A stretch of DNA of 64,000 nt from Armatimonadetes bacterium 55-13. Lineage in GTDB: Bacteria > Armatimonadota > Fimbriimonadia > Fimbriimonadales > Fimbriimonadaceae. Positions 57,166 to 64,000 of this stretch are shown here, piece after piece (position 1 is the first letter of the stretch; each line of letters begins with the position of its first letter). The stretch is taken from assembly GCA_001898035.1 (NCBI GenBank), contig MKRX01000015.1, positions 149,614-213,613 of the forward strand, given 5' to 3'. Under the pieces are notes generated by a model that had not been told where the DNA came from, did no database searches, and saw only the letters and a list, made by a program, of their open reading frames with translations. A program made the translations under genes and the position numbers.

Positions 57166-57756
57166 CTACTTTTGGTCGATCCAGGTGAAGAAGGATTGGA
57201 CGGTGGATTCGGTGGGTTGGGTGGCGTCTAGGATGTGCCAGCGGGCTGGGTCGGCGTGGGCGAGGGAGAGGAAGCCAGCGCGGACTTTTTGATGGAACGA
57301 TAGGGGTTCTTGGTCGAGGCGATCTTTGGTTTGGATTCTGGAGAGGCCAATTTGGGGGTCCAGGTCCAGGAGAAAGGTGGCGTCTGGGATGAGGCCGCTG
57401 GTGGCGAAGCGATTGGCGGCGGCGACGAATTCGGGGTCGAGGCCGCGGACGATGGCTTGGTAGACGTAGGTGGAATCGGCGTGGCGGTCGCAGAGGACAA
57501 TTTTGCCTTCGGCGAGGGCGGGGCGGATGATGGTCTCAACGTGGTTGGCGCGATCGGCGAGGAAGAGGAAGAGTTCGCTCTTGGGGGGCATGGCTTCGCC
57601 GTGGAGGAGGAGTTCCCGGATGCGGGCTCCAAATTCGCCGGAACCGGGCTCTCGGGTGACGAGCACTTCCCTGCCTTCTTCACGCAAACGGTGCGCGATG
57701 GCGGCGATGGCGGTGGTCTTTCCGGCTCCTTCGGGTCCCTCAAACGTTACGAACAC
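57166..57756 (-). CDS. tmk: Thymidylate kinase
   Basis: Phosphorylates dTMP to dTDP; 196 aa. Motifs: FVTFEGPEGAGKTTAIAAIA (P-loop), VTREPGSGEFGARIRELLLH (DR/E-P region), LFLFLADRANHVETIIRPAL, VLCDRHADSTYVYQAI and FLLDLDPQIGLSRI. The coding strand is C-rich at third positions while neighbouring plus-strand genes are G-rich, so the bias follows the DNA strand rather than the gene. It is divergent from glcD. Confidence 0.95.
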   Translation of the reverse strand: MFVTFEGPEGAGKTTAIAAIAHRLREEGREVLVTREPGSGEFGARIRELLLHGEAMPPKSELFLFLADRANHVETIIRPALAEGKIVLCDRHADSTYVYQAIVRGLDPEFVAAANRFATSGLIPDATFLLDLDPQIGLSRIQTKDRLDQEPLSFHQKVRAGFLSLAHADPARWHILDATQPTESTVQSFFTWIDQK

Positions 57757-57835
57757 GGGTGGATGATACTCGTCTAGCTAGCTTAGGTTCCCGGCAGGCG
57801 GGTAAACCTTGGAGATGCCCATTCCCGAGGACGCG

Positions 57836-59263
57836 ATGGTTTCTCAGTTGTCCGCGATCCTCTCCCCCGACCAAGTGCTGTCCGGCCCTTCCGTTCAGCG
57901 CGCTTATGACTGCGACGCCTACACCGTGGACCGATCCAAGCCGACGGCGGTGGTGATGCCCGATTCGACCGAGCAGGTGGCGGCGGTGGTGCGGTGGTGC
58001 GTGGCCAACGAGGTTCCCTTTACCGGTCGCGGGGCGGGGACGGGGTTGAGTGGAGGAGCCCTGCCAGCTTTGGGCGGGGTGGTGATCTCGACGAAGCGGC
58101 TGACGCAGATTTTGGAGATCGACCTTGAGAATCGGTGTTTGAAGGCGCAGGCGGGGATTGCGAATAAGCGGATATCCGATTCGGTGAAGACGGAGGGGCT
58201 GCACTTTGCGCCGGACCCCTCTTCACAGACGGTTTCGACCTTGGGTGGGAACATAGCCGAGAACGCGGGGGGACCGCACACCTTGAAGTACGGGGTGACG
58301 GCGCAACACATTCTGGGCGTGACACTGGTGGATCCGACGGGCGAGATTTTGGAGTTGGGAGGCAAGGTTTCGGGCGGACCGGGGTTTGACTTTGTTTCGC
58401 TGGTGGTGGGGTCCGAGGGGACGCTGGGGATTGTGACGGAGGCTTGGGTGAAGTTGACGCCCTTGCCGACAGCGGTGAAGACGGCGCTCGCCGCATTTTC
58501 GACCGTGCGAGACGCGACGGAATCGGTGGCGGTGATTATTGCTTCGGGGACGATTCCGGCGGCGCTGGAAGTGATGGACAAGGGGATTTTGCATGCGCTG
58601 GAGGCGGCGTTTGGGTTGAAGTATCCGGTGGGGACGGCGGCGCTTTTGCTGGTGGAATGCGACTCCAATGACGCGGATTCAGCGCACGAGATCGTGGAGC
58701 GGGAGATGGAGACGGTGGAGGCGATCTGCAGGGCGAATCGGGCAATGGAGATCTCGGTGGCGGCGGATGAGGCGGAGCGGCAGCGGCTTTGGACGGCGCG
58801 GAAGAAGGGGGTCGGGGCGATGGGGCGGATTGCGCCTTCGATCGTGACTCACGACGGGGTGATCCCTCGCTCGAAGCTCCCGGACATGCTGGACTTTGTT
58901 TACGATGTGGCGGCTCGGCACGGGGGGGGGGTGGCGAACCTGTTTCACGCGGGGGACGGGAACTTGCATCCTTGCTTCTACTTCGACGATCGCGATCCGG
59001 TACAGGTGAAGGCAGTGGTGGAGGCGGGTGAGGAGATCATTCGCCGGTGTCTGGAATTGGGGGGATCGATTACCGGCGAGCATGGGATCGGGGTAGAGAA
59101 GATCGATTTAATGCCGCTAATGTTCTCGGAAGACGATTTGCGGTTGCAGGCGATGGCGAAGTCGATTTTCAACTCGGGGGAGCTTTGCAATCCGTGCAAG
59201 GTTTTGCCGAACCAGAAGAGTTGCGTGGAGCACAAAAAGCGGTGGCGCGGGGTGGCTTGGTGA
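57836..59263 (+). CDS. glcD: Glycolate oxidase FAD subunit GlcD
   Basis: FAD-linked oxidase (VAO/FAD-binding-4 family), 475 aa. FAD domain: PTAVVMPDSTEQVAAVVRWC, TGRGAGTGLSGGALP, FAPDPSSQ, GGNIAENAGGPHTLKYGVT and GSEGTLGIVTEAW; C-terminal cap: VANLFHAGDGNLHP and GEHGIGVEK, ending MAKSIFNSGELCNPCKVLPN-like. ATG 57836 has GAGGA just upstream; ATG 57815 is an alternative. A run of ten G (58922-58931) lies in the frame. Oxidises glycolate or D-lactate with GlcE and GlcF downstream. Confidence 0.93.
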   Translation: MVSQLSAILSPDQVLSGPSVQRAYDCDAYTVDRSKPTAVVMPDSTEQVAAVVRWCVANEVPFTGRGAGTGLSGGALPALGGVVISTKRLTQILEIDLENRCLKAQAGIANKRISDSVKTEGLHFAPDPSSQTVSTLGGNIAENAGGPHTLKYGVTAQHILGVTLVDPTGEILELGGKVSGGPGFDFVSLVVGSEGTLGIVTEAWVKLTPLPTAVKTALAAFSTVRDATESVAVIIASGTIPAALEVMDKGILHALEAAFGLKYPVGTAALLLVECDSNDADSAHEIVEREMETVEAICRANRAMEISVAADEAERQRLWTARKKGVGAMGRIAPSIVTHDGVIPRSKLPDMLDFVYDVAARHGGGVANLFHAGDGNLHPCFYFDDRDPVQVKAVVEAGEEIIRRCLELGGSITGEHGIGVEKIDLMPLMFSEDDLRLQAMAKSIFNSGELCNPCKVLPNQKSCVEHKKRWRGVAW

Positions 59264-60288
59264 TGGTGGTTCGCGAGGAATGCCCGAAGAGCACCGAGGA
59301 ACTGGCAGAAGTTGTCCGGCGGGAGCAGACGGTTATTTGCGGGGCTTCTGGTCCGTTCTCGATGCCAACGCCGTATTTGGAAGCAATTCGATCTAAGAGC
59401 ACTGAGCGATTGAATCGTGGGCTACCGGATGATCTCAAGCTGGATTCAAGTGAGATCGACACGTCTCAGTTACCCGCCCCCGAAAGCTACGTCCACATAA
59501 AGATGTCTGAACTATCCAGCATCACGAAGCTCTCTAAAGAAGACTTGGTGGTTTCGGTTCAGGCGGGGATGAGCCTCGGCCGATTACAGGATGAATTGGC
59601 TGAGCATGACCTCTGCTTGCCGGTTTCCCTGCAATCGGGCTATCCCGGGCAGGAGGATTCAGACGAGTTCGACGCGGGGACGTGGTTGATGGACATCAAT
59701 CCTTTGGAATGGTATGTGAACTTCGATCTTCCCCATGGCAACGAGAGTCTGCATGGGTCATGGCGCGACTGGATTTTGGGGATGACAGTGGTATTGGCCG
59801 ACGGAACCATTGCCAAGGCGGGAAGCTCCGTGGTGAAGAATGTGGCGGGTTACGACCTGCATCGATTTTTGATTGGGGCTCGTGGGACTCTGGGGATCGT
59901 TACCGAGTTGACACTCAAGGTTTTGCCTCGAAAAACACTCTTGCCCTGCCCCGTTCAATTCTCGCCGAAAGTGAGAGCGGGAAATGGACCGGCCCTCATT
60001 GATGCAAAGATTGGCATTCATCGCGTTCCTCGCTCGGAGTTTCAGCAAGCAATGGAGTTCTATGGTGGTAGAGCTCTGGCTTGGGATTCTGAAACGGGCA
60101 CGATTTGGGCTGATTTGAATCACGATGAATCAAGTCCAGGGATATCAGGTGGATGGGTGGTTCGCCGCTTTTGCGGCCCTCGCAATCTGGAGGTCGCTGA
60201 TCCGGCGATGGTGAAGTTGATGCGGCGGGCGAAAGAGGTCTTTGATCCGGGGCATAAGTTGAATCCGGGGGCGATGGGGATTTTTTGA
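59263..60288 (+). CDS. glcE: Glycolate oxidase subunit GlcE
   Basis: Second FAD-binding subunit of glycolate oxidase, 341 aa. It begins VREECPKSTEELAEVVRREQ and has LVVSVQAGMSLGRLQDELAE, LILGMTVVLADGTIAKAGS-like (WILGMTVVLADGTIAKAG), VVKNVAGYDLHRFLIGARGT and a C-terminal FDPGHKLNPGAMGIF. ATG overlaps the glcD stop (TGATG). Its base composition is less G-skewed than glcD, but the gene is plainly in the operon. Longer frames upstream to 59047 lie inside glcD and are rejected. Confidence 0.9.
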   Translation: MVVREECPKSTEELAEVVRREQTVICGASGPFSMPTPYLEAIRSKSTERLNRGLPDDLKLDSSEIDTSQLPAPESYVHIKMSELSSITKLSKEDLVVSVQAGMSLGRLQDELAEHDLCLPVSLQSGYPGQEDSDEFDAGTWLMDINPLEWYVNFDLPHGNESLHGSWRDWILGMTVVLADGTIAKAGSSVVKNVAGYDLHRFLIGARGTLGIVTELTLKVLPRKTLLPCPVQFSPKVRAGNGPALIDAKIGIHRVPRSEFQQAMEFYGGRALAWDSETGTIWADLNHDESSPGISGGWVVRRFCGPRNLEVADPAMVKLMRRAKEVFDPGHKLNPGAMGIF

Positions 60289-61481
60289 TGAAGGACCTGA
60301 CCGATCTGACGACGCAGTGCATCCGATGTGGGTTCTGTTTGGAGTCTTGTCCGACGTTTGTGGTGACGGGCAAGGAGACGGAGTCGCCTCGGGGGCGGAT
60401 TTATCTTTCTCGGAGCGCCGAGGAAGGCAAGATCGCTTGGGAAGAGGCGCGGCCGCATTTGAATGCTTGTTTGGGGTGCCGGGCTTGTGAGACGGCTTGC
60501 CCGAGTGGCGTCCACTATGGCGAGATTTTGGAGTTGGCGCGGGATCGACTGGAAAAGCGGCACGGGAGCTTTGCCAAGAAGGCGCTGCTGGCGGGGATGA
60601 CAAAGCCAGGGCGGCTGCGGATGCAGTTGGGGTTGGCGAAGCTCTTGCCCGGGAAACGTATTCCGGGAGTCTTAAGTCGGCTCTTGAGTGGTCAGGCTCC
60701 GGAAGCGGACCGACCGGTGGCGCCGTCGGCTTACTCGTTTCCTCCGCTTGATGAGGCCCCCCTACCGCCCATCAAGGGAGAAGTTTACGTGCTGGAAGGG
60801 TGCGTGATGCGGGTGCTATACGGGCGCGTGAATGAGATTACGAAGCGTCTGCTCCGGCAGGTGGGATTCGCGGTTCGGGTGGTGGATCAAGGGTGTTGTG
60901 GGGCCTTACACGCACACAACGGGTACCTGGACGCGGCGCGGTCGATGGGGCAAGGGCTTTCGGCTCAGTTCTCGGACGATCTGCCGATCGTGGTGAATTC
61001 GGCGGGTTGCGGGAGCACGATGAAGGAGTACGAGAACCTTGGCGTTGCCTTGAGGGGGCGAGTGTTCGATGCGGCGGAATTCCTGGCGGCGAATGGCTTG
61101 GGAGAGGTTCTATCGACGCGCGGAAAGCTAGAGGCAACGGTGACGTATCACGACGCTTGCCACCTTTCGCATGGGCAGGGGATTCGGCGGGAGCCTCGGG
61201 AACTGTTGGCAGCGATTCCGGGGGTGACGATGGTGGAGCTTAACGAGGCGGAAATGTGCTGCGGGAGCGCAGGAATTTATAACCTGACCCAGCCGAAGAT
61301 GGCGCGGACGCTTTTGGAAAGGAAGTGGGGCAACGTGGAGCAGACAGGCGCCTCGATTGTGGCGACGGGAAATCCAGGTTGCCATGCTTGGATCTCGCAG
61401 GCGGCCCGGGAGCATGGGCAAACAGTGGAAGTGCTCCACACCTTGGAAGTGCTCGAGCGTGCGCTTAGCGGCTCCAGCTAA
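60288..61481 (+). CDS. glcF: Glycolate oxidase iron-sulfur subunit GlcF
   Basis: Fe-S electron-transfer subunit, 397 aa. Two ferredoxin-type 4Fe-4S motifs (CIRCGFCLESCPTF at about 11-24 and CLGCRACETACPSG at about 60-73) and two CCG domains (VDQGCCGALHAHNG; AEMCCGSAGIYN) with conserved NSAGCGSTMKEY and TGNPGCHAW. ATG overlaps the glcE stop (TGATG). Ends 17 bp into the convergent caspase-like gene. Confidence 0.93.
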   Translation: MKDLTDLTTQCIRCGFCLESCPTFVVTGKETESPRGRIYLSRSAEEGKIAWEEARPHLNACLGCRACETACPSGVHYGEILELARDRLEKRHGSFAKKALLAGMTKPGRLRMQLGLAKLLPGKRIPGVLSRLLSGQAPEADRPVAPSAYSFPPLDEAPLPPIKGEVYVLEGCVMRVLYGRVNEITKRLLRQVGFAVRVVDQGCCGALHAHNGYLDAARSMGQGLSAQFSDDLPIVVNSAGCGSTMKEYENLGVALRGRVFDAAEFLAANGLGEVLSTRGKLEATVTYHDACHLSHGQGIRREPRELLAAIPGVTMVELNEAEMCCGSAGIYNLTQPKMARTLLERKWGNVEQTGASIVATGNPGCHAWISQAAREHGQTVEVLHTLEVLERALSGSS

Positions 61482-61959
61482 AGCGGGACCAGAATCCGAG
61501 ACGACCGGGATCGTAGTCGATTGGTTTTCGGTAGGTGTGCATCGGGTGGATGAAAGGCGGGACCGCGGAGGCGGTGACGTCGGGGAAACAATGAACGACC
61601 TCGGCAAGGCTCAGCCAGCGGTTGATGTACTCGCCTTTGGAGCCGGAATAGCAAGCGCGGACTTCGGCGACTTCTAGGCGAGGTTTGCCAAGGACGGCGC
61701 GGCGGGAGATCACTTCTTCGAGATCTTGCTGGCGGAACCGCTCGGTTGGTGTGAGGTGGAGGGCACCCCCTTTATCGCCGTGGCCATAGAAGAAAAATCC
61801 GTCTGCTTCAACGAGGGCTTCCTTTAGGCTTTCGGCAGTGGGTTGAACGAGAAGATCGCCGCCTCGCCTACCGAGACAGAAGCCAAAGGCCATGTCTGAA
61901 AAGGGCACCCGGGCCTCATCTCCGCGAACGATGACGAACTTGTTCAAGGTCCCATTCAT
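61465..61959 (-). CDS. Small protein with caspase-like His/Cys motifs
   Basis: A 164-aa protein of no family I can name with certainty. Residues 52-62 read DGFFFYGHGDKGG-like (hydrophobic strand, then His-Gly), and about 40 residues later EVAEVRACYSGSKGEY (strand, then Ala-Cys-x-Ser-Gly). This spacing of His-Gly and Ala-Cys after beta strands is the clan CD (caspase/CHAT/gingipain) signature. No other domain, signal peptide or membrane helix is present. It is a single gene convergent with glcF. The peptidase idea is inference. Confidence 0.6.
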   Translation of the reverse strand: MNGTLNKFVIVRGDEARVPFSDMAFGFCLGRRGGDLLVQPTAESLKEALVEADGFFFYGHGDKGGALHLTPTERFRQQDLEEVISRRAVLGKPRLEVAEVRACYSGSKGEYINRWLSLAEVVHCFPDVTASAVPPFIHPMHTYRKPIDYDPGRLGFWSRFSWSR

Positions 61960-62071
61960 TATCCACGGCGGTGGTTTTGGGGGAAACTATATGGCCTAAG
62001 GAACCGAAACATCCTTGCTTGACTTCCGTAGAAGAAGCGGTATGTCACCGCGCGAGGAAGCCGTTCAGACT

Positions 62072-62869
62072 ATGAGTAACTCCCCTAAGCAAACGCTCGT
62101 GGATATCCAGAGCAGCCACGACGAACGCAATATTGCCATCGATAAGGTGGGCGTTCGCAATGTGAAGTATCCGATGTACGTGCGGGAGCGCGACAACGGG
62201 CCTCAACACACTCATGGCGTTTTCACGCTGACGGTGGATTTGCCACGTGAATACAAGGGCACCCACATGAGTCGGTTCTTGGAGGTACTAGGGGATCACA
62301 ACCACGATCTGAGCGTGGAAACGATTCCACATGTCTTGGCCAAGCTTCGTGAGAAATTGCACGCCGATACGGCTCACTTGGAAGTCCGATTTACGCTCTT
62401 CCGCGAAAAGGCGGCACCGGTAACCGGAAAGGTCGGAATGATGGGATATGAGTGTGGCTTTTCGGCAACCGGGGGAACGACCAACTGCTTCGAACTTTTG
62501 TTGACAGTACCGGTCACGACGCTCTGCCCGTGCAGCAAAGAGATCAGTTCATTTGGCGCGCACAACCAACGAGGATACGTTTCCGTTCGGGTCAAACCCA
62601 ATGGCGAAACGCTCTGGCTGGAAGATGTGATCGACATGATCGAGGCTTGTGGCTCGGCGCAGTTGTATCCGGTCTTGAAGCGACCAGACGAGAAGTTTGT
62701 GACAGAGCAGGCTTACGAGAATCCTCGGTTTGTCGAGGACATGGTTCGTGAAGTGGCGCTGGCGTTCGACAAGGACGACCGGGTGAAGGCCTACGAAATC
62801 GAGGTGGAAAACCACGAGTCGATTCACGATCACAACGCCTACGCCTTCCTGAAGCGAGAGAAAGAGTGA
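62072..62869 (+). CDS. folE2: GTP cyclohydrolase FolE2
   Basis: Type IB GTP cyclohydrolase I, first step to tetrahydrofolate and queuosine precursors; 265 aa. Features: DERNIAIDKVGVRNVKYPM, TLTVDLPREYKGTHMSRFLE, LTVPVTTLCPCSKEISSFGA with the metal/active-site Cys, AHNQRGYVSVRV and EVENHESIHDHNAYA. ATG 62072 matches the family start; upstream ATG 62042 is possible. It is followed directly by a secreted hypothetical gene. Confidence 0.94.
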   Translation: MSNSPKQTLVDIQSSHDERNIAIDKVGVRNVKYPMYVRERDNGPQHTHGVFTLTVDLPREYKGTHMSRFLEVLGDHNHDLSVETIPHVLAKLREKLHADTAHLEVRFTLFREKAAPVTGKVGMMGYECGFSATGGTTNCFELLLTVPVTTLCPCSKEISSFGAHNQRGYVSVRVKPNGETLWLEDVIDMIEACGSAQLYPVLKRPDEKFVTEQAYENPRFVEDMVREVALAFDKDDRVKAYEIEVENHESIHDHNAYAFLKREKE

Positions 62870-62871
62870 AG

Positions 62872-63372
62872 ATGCGGCGAGGCGGGTGGCTATCCATCTT
62901 AGCAGCGGTTCCGTGCATTGCCCTCTGCGCGCAAACGACGGTCAATATCGAGAAGGTGTTTCGATACAGCGCTCCTAAGGGATATGGGCGTGATGATTCG
63001 CGAGCGGCAGGGGGACGAATTGGATTCTATGTCCTTTCCAAGGACGAGTACACGACCAACATTACCATTCGCTCCCTCAAGACCTCCGAAACATCTGCCG
63101 TGACTTTCGGCCGAGAAGCCCTTCCAAGCTTGAAGAAAGACCCGGAGATGAAAATTCTTGGGACCAAGACTTTTCAAGTTGGCGGTACGGAGGCGTTCGG
63201 GATCGCATCAGAGCGACAGGTGAGCAAAACCATGACGGTGGATCAATACCAAGTGATTGCCATCCGTAAGGGAATATTGGCCATCTTCACATTTTCGACG
63301 CTCAAGAAGAACTATGCCCGTGAATGGCCCATGTTTATGGCGTCTCTGAAGTCGGTCCGTTGGGCAAATTAA
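62872..63372 (+). CDS. Secreted hypothetical protein behind folE2
   Basis: A 166-aa protein with signal peptide MRRGGWLSILAAVPCIALCA. The mature part is beta-rich (VFRYSAPKGYGRDDSRAAGG, TNITIRSLKTSE, FQVGGTEAFGIASERQVSKT, VIAIRKGILAIFTFSTLKKN), like a PsbP/DUF1795-type or stress-response extracytoplasmic domain, but I cannot name it. It starts 2 bp after folE2, hence probably co-transcribed. It ends 4 bp into the convergent carbinolamine dehydratase gene. Confidence 0.65.
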   Translation: MRRGGWLSILAAVPCIALCAQTTVNIEKVFRYSAPKGYGRDDSRAAGGRIGFYVLSKDEYTTNITIRSLKTSETSAVTFGREALPSLKKDPEMKILGTKTFQVGGTEAFGIASERQVSKTMTVDQYQVIAIRKGILAIFTFSTLKKNYAREWPMFMASLKSVRWAN

Positions 63373-63659
63373 GAAATAGCATCGACCCTTCGAGCTAGCT
63401 CGAAATCGTAGGGCGAGATTCCATTTACATCGTGGGTATTCACGGCAACTTTCACGCGGCAGTAGCCAATGTGTATGTCTGGATGGTGGTTAAGGACATC
63501 GGCGGCATTTCCCACGGAAACCGCAAAGTCGATGCCTTCTTTGTAGGTCTCAAAGGTATAGGTTCGGGTCAGCTTGTCGTTTTGAATTGTCCAACCAGGT
63601 AAATCGGACAAGGCTTTCTGGACTTGTTCTTCGTTGAGTTTCGTATAGGCCAGTTCCAT
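63369..63659 (-). CDS. Pterin-4a-carbinolamine dehydratase
   Basis: PCD/DCoH family enzyme of 96 aa that dehydrates 4a-hydroxytetrahydropterin. Signature: LPGWTIQNDKLTRTYTFETY, DVLNHHPDIHIGYCRVKVAV and NTHDVNGISPYDFELARRVD. No aromatic amino-acid hydroxylase is adjacent; nearness to folE2 is a loose pterin link. Confidence 0.93.
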   Translation of the reverse strand: MELAYTKLNEEQVQKALSDLPGWTIQNDKLTRTYTFETYKEGIDFAVSVGNAADVLNHHPDIHIGYCRVKVAVNTHDVNGISPYDFELARRVDAIS

Positions 63660-63791
63660 TTAGCAATGTTACACCCGATTTGAGCCTAAGATTCGGTGAG
63701 GGAGTCGGACTCCCGGCCCAAGGGCTGAGGAGGGCACAGGTACAATTTTTGTCAACGCGCGGACCTTTACCTGGTCGCGAGGAACCTGACA

Positions 63792-64000
63792 ATGCCGTCC
63801 ACCCAGAGCATATCACCCGTAGACTTATCCACTGCATCTGAAGTTTTTTACAATCTGAGCGTCGAAGAACTCGTCGACCATGCCCTCCTCTCGGACAATG
63901 CCGTCCAAGCCTCGAATGGAGCCCTCGTCTGCCGATCTGGCAAGTACACCGGTCGAACGCCAAAGGACAAGTACACCGTTCGCGAGCCTGGATCCGAGGC
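63792..64000 (+). CDS. pckA: Phosphoenolpyruvate carboxykinase (ATP), N-terminal part
   Basis: The frame opens at ATG 63792 (AGGAA eight bases upstream) and runs off the right edge. The visible 69 residues include FYNLSVEELVDHALLSDNAV, ASNGALVCRSGKYTGRTPKD and KYTVREP, which match the start of ATP-dependent PEP carboxykinase (the GKYTGRSPKDKF region). It converts oxaloacetate to PEP in gluconeogenesis. Confidence 0.9.
   Translation, partial: MPSTQSISPVDLSTASEVFYNLSVEELVDHALLSDNAVQASNGALVCRSGKYTGRTPKDKYTVREPGSE

Noticed and set aside
1-64000. CRISPR arrays, rRNA and tRNA genes
   Set aside because: No regularly spaced direct repeats and no tRNA or rRNA consensus segments were seen on either strand by eye.

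Overview
The window is 64 kb of bacterial chromosome, mostly housekeeping and sugar-degrading genes, interrupted by one clear accessory island at 46.1-54.1 kb. The lineage points (by inference) to a diderm bacterium of the Armatimonadota/Fimbriimonadia kind. The reasons are a PEP-CTERM exported protein, a PagL-like outer-membrane deacylase, an MlaE-type permease, a B. subtilis-like CheC/CheD/CheX chemotaxis set, a YvcK protein with N-terminal membrane helices, several secreted glycosidases and the mix of conserved genes. I saw no rRNA, tRNA or CRISPR array.

Layout. 0-9.3 kb: end of an ion-channel-like protein, base-excision glycosylase and a saccharopine-dehydrogenase-like reductase, DivIVA plus DUF167, a PEP-CTERM protein, an FHA protein with a PP2C phosphatase (Ser/Thr phospho-signalling), a TrmB-like regulator, a PagL-like protein and Der GTPase. 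9.3-18.7 kb: GH29 fucosidase, MlaE, DedA (apparently starting at CTG), a Crp/Fnr regulator, a GntR-LacI hybrid regulator, Hsp20, a DCC-family protein and a GH31-PA14 glycosidase. 18.7-28.9 kb: argH, a minus-strand operon holin-like/yvcK/gmk/coaBC, mutS, and argC-argJ. 28.9-34.5 kb: two unrecognised proteins, an isolated sdhA and an SF2 helicase. 34.5-39.2 kb: a seven-gene chemotaxis-adaptation operon cheC-cheD-HDOD-cheB-cheR-cheY-cheX without cheA, cheW or receptors. 39.6-45.9 kb: an AccB-like protein lacking the biotinylated lysine, a prepilin-like protein, accC, nusB, folD, a hydrolase, an MFS transporter and an ECF sigma factor.

46.1-54.1 kb is a compact three-gene minus-strand operon: a PLD-nuclease/SNF2-type helicase fusion, an Eco57I/PglX-like N6-adenine methyltransferase fused to a C-terminal Schlafen AlbA_2 domain, and a DUF3800 protein. 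It looks like an ATP-dependent restriction-modification or phage-defence system whose gene composition I do not recognise as any named type. It is the best candidate for an undescribed system. It abuts an SGNH hydrolase with no visible signal peptide, and GGTRTTAGG-type repeats lie inside it and to its right.

54.1-64 kb: SGNH hydrolase, GH51 arabinofuranosidase, tmk, glcD-glcE-glcF (glycolate oxidase), a small protein with a caspase-like His/Cys pair, folE2, a secreted hypothetical, pterin carbinolamine dehydratase and the start of pckA.

Two wider patterns. Many genes have a TANNNT box 5-10 nt before the start codon and no Shine-Dalgarno, suggesting frequent leaderless transcripts. From about 42.6 to 61.5 kb, except in the island, the plus strand is visibly G-rich whichever strand is coding. 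All functional names come from recognition by eye; no search was run.
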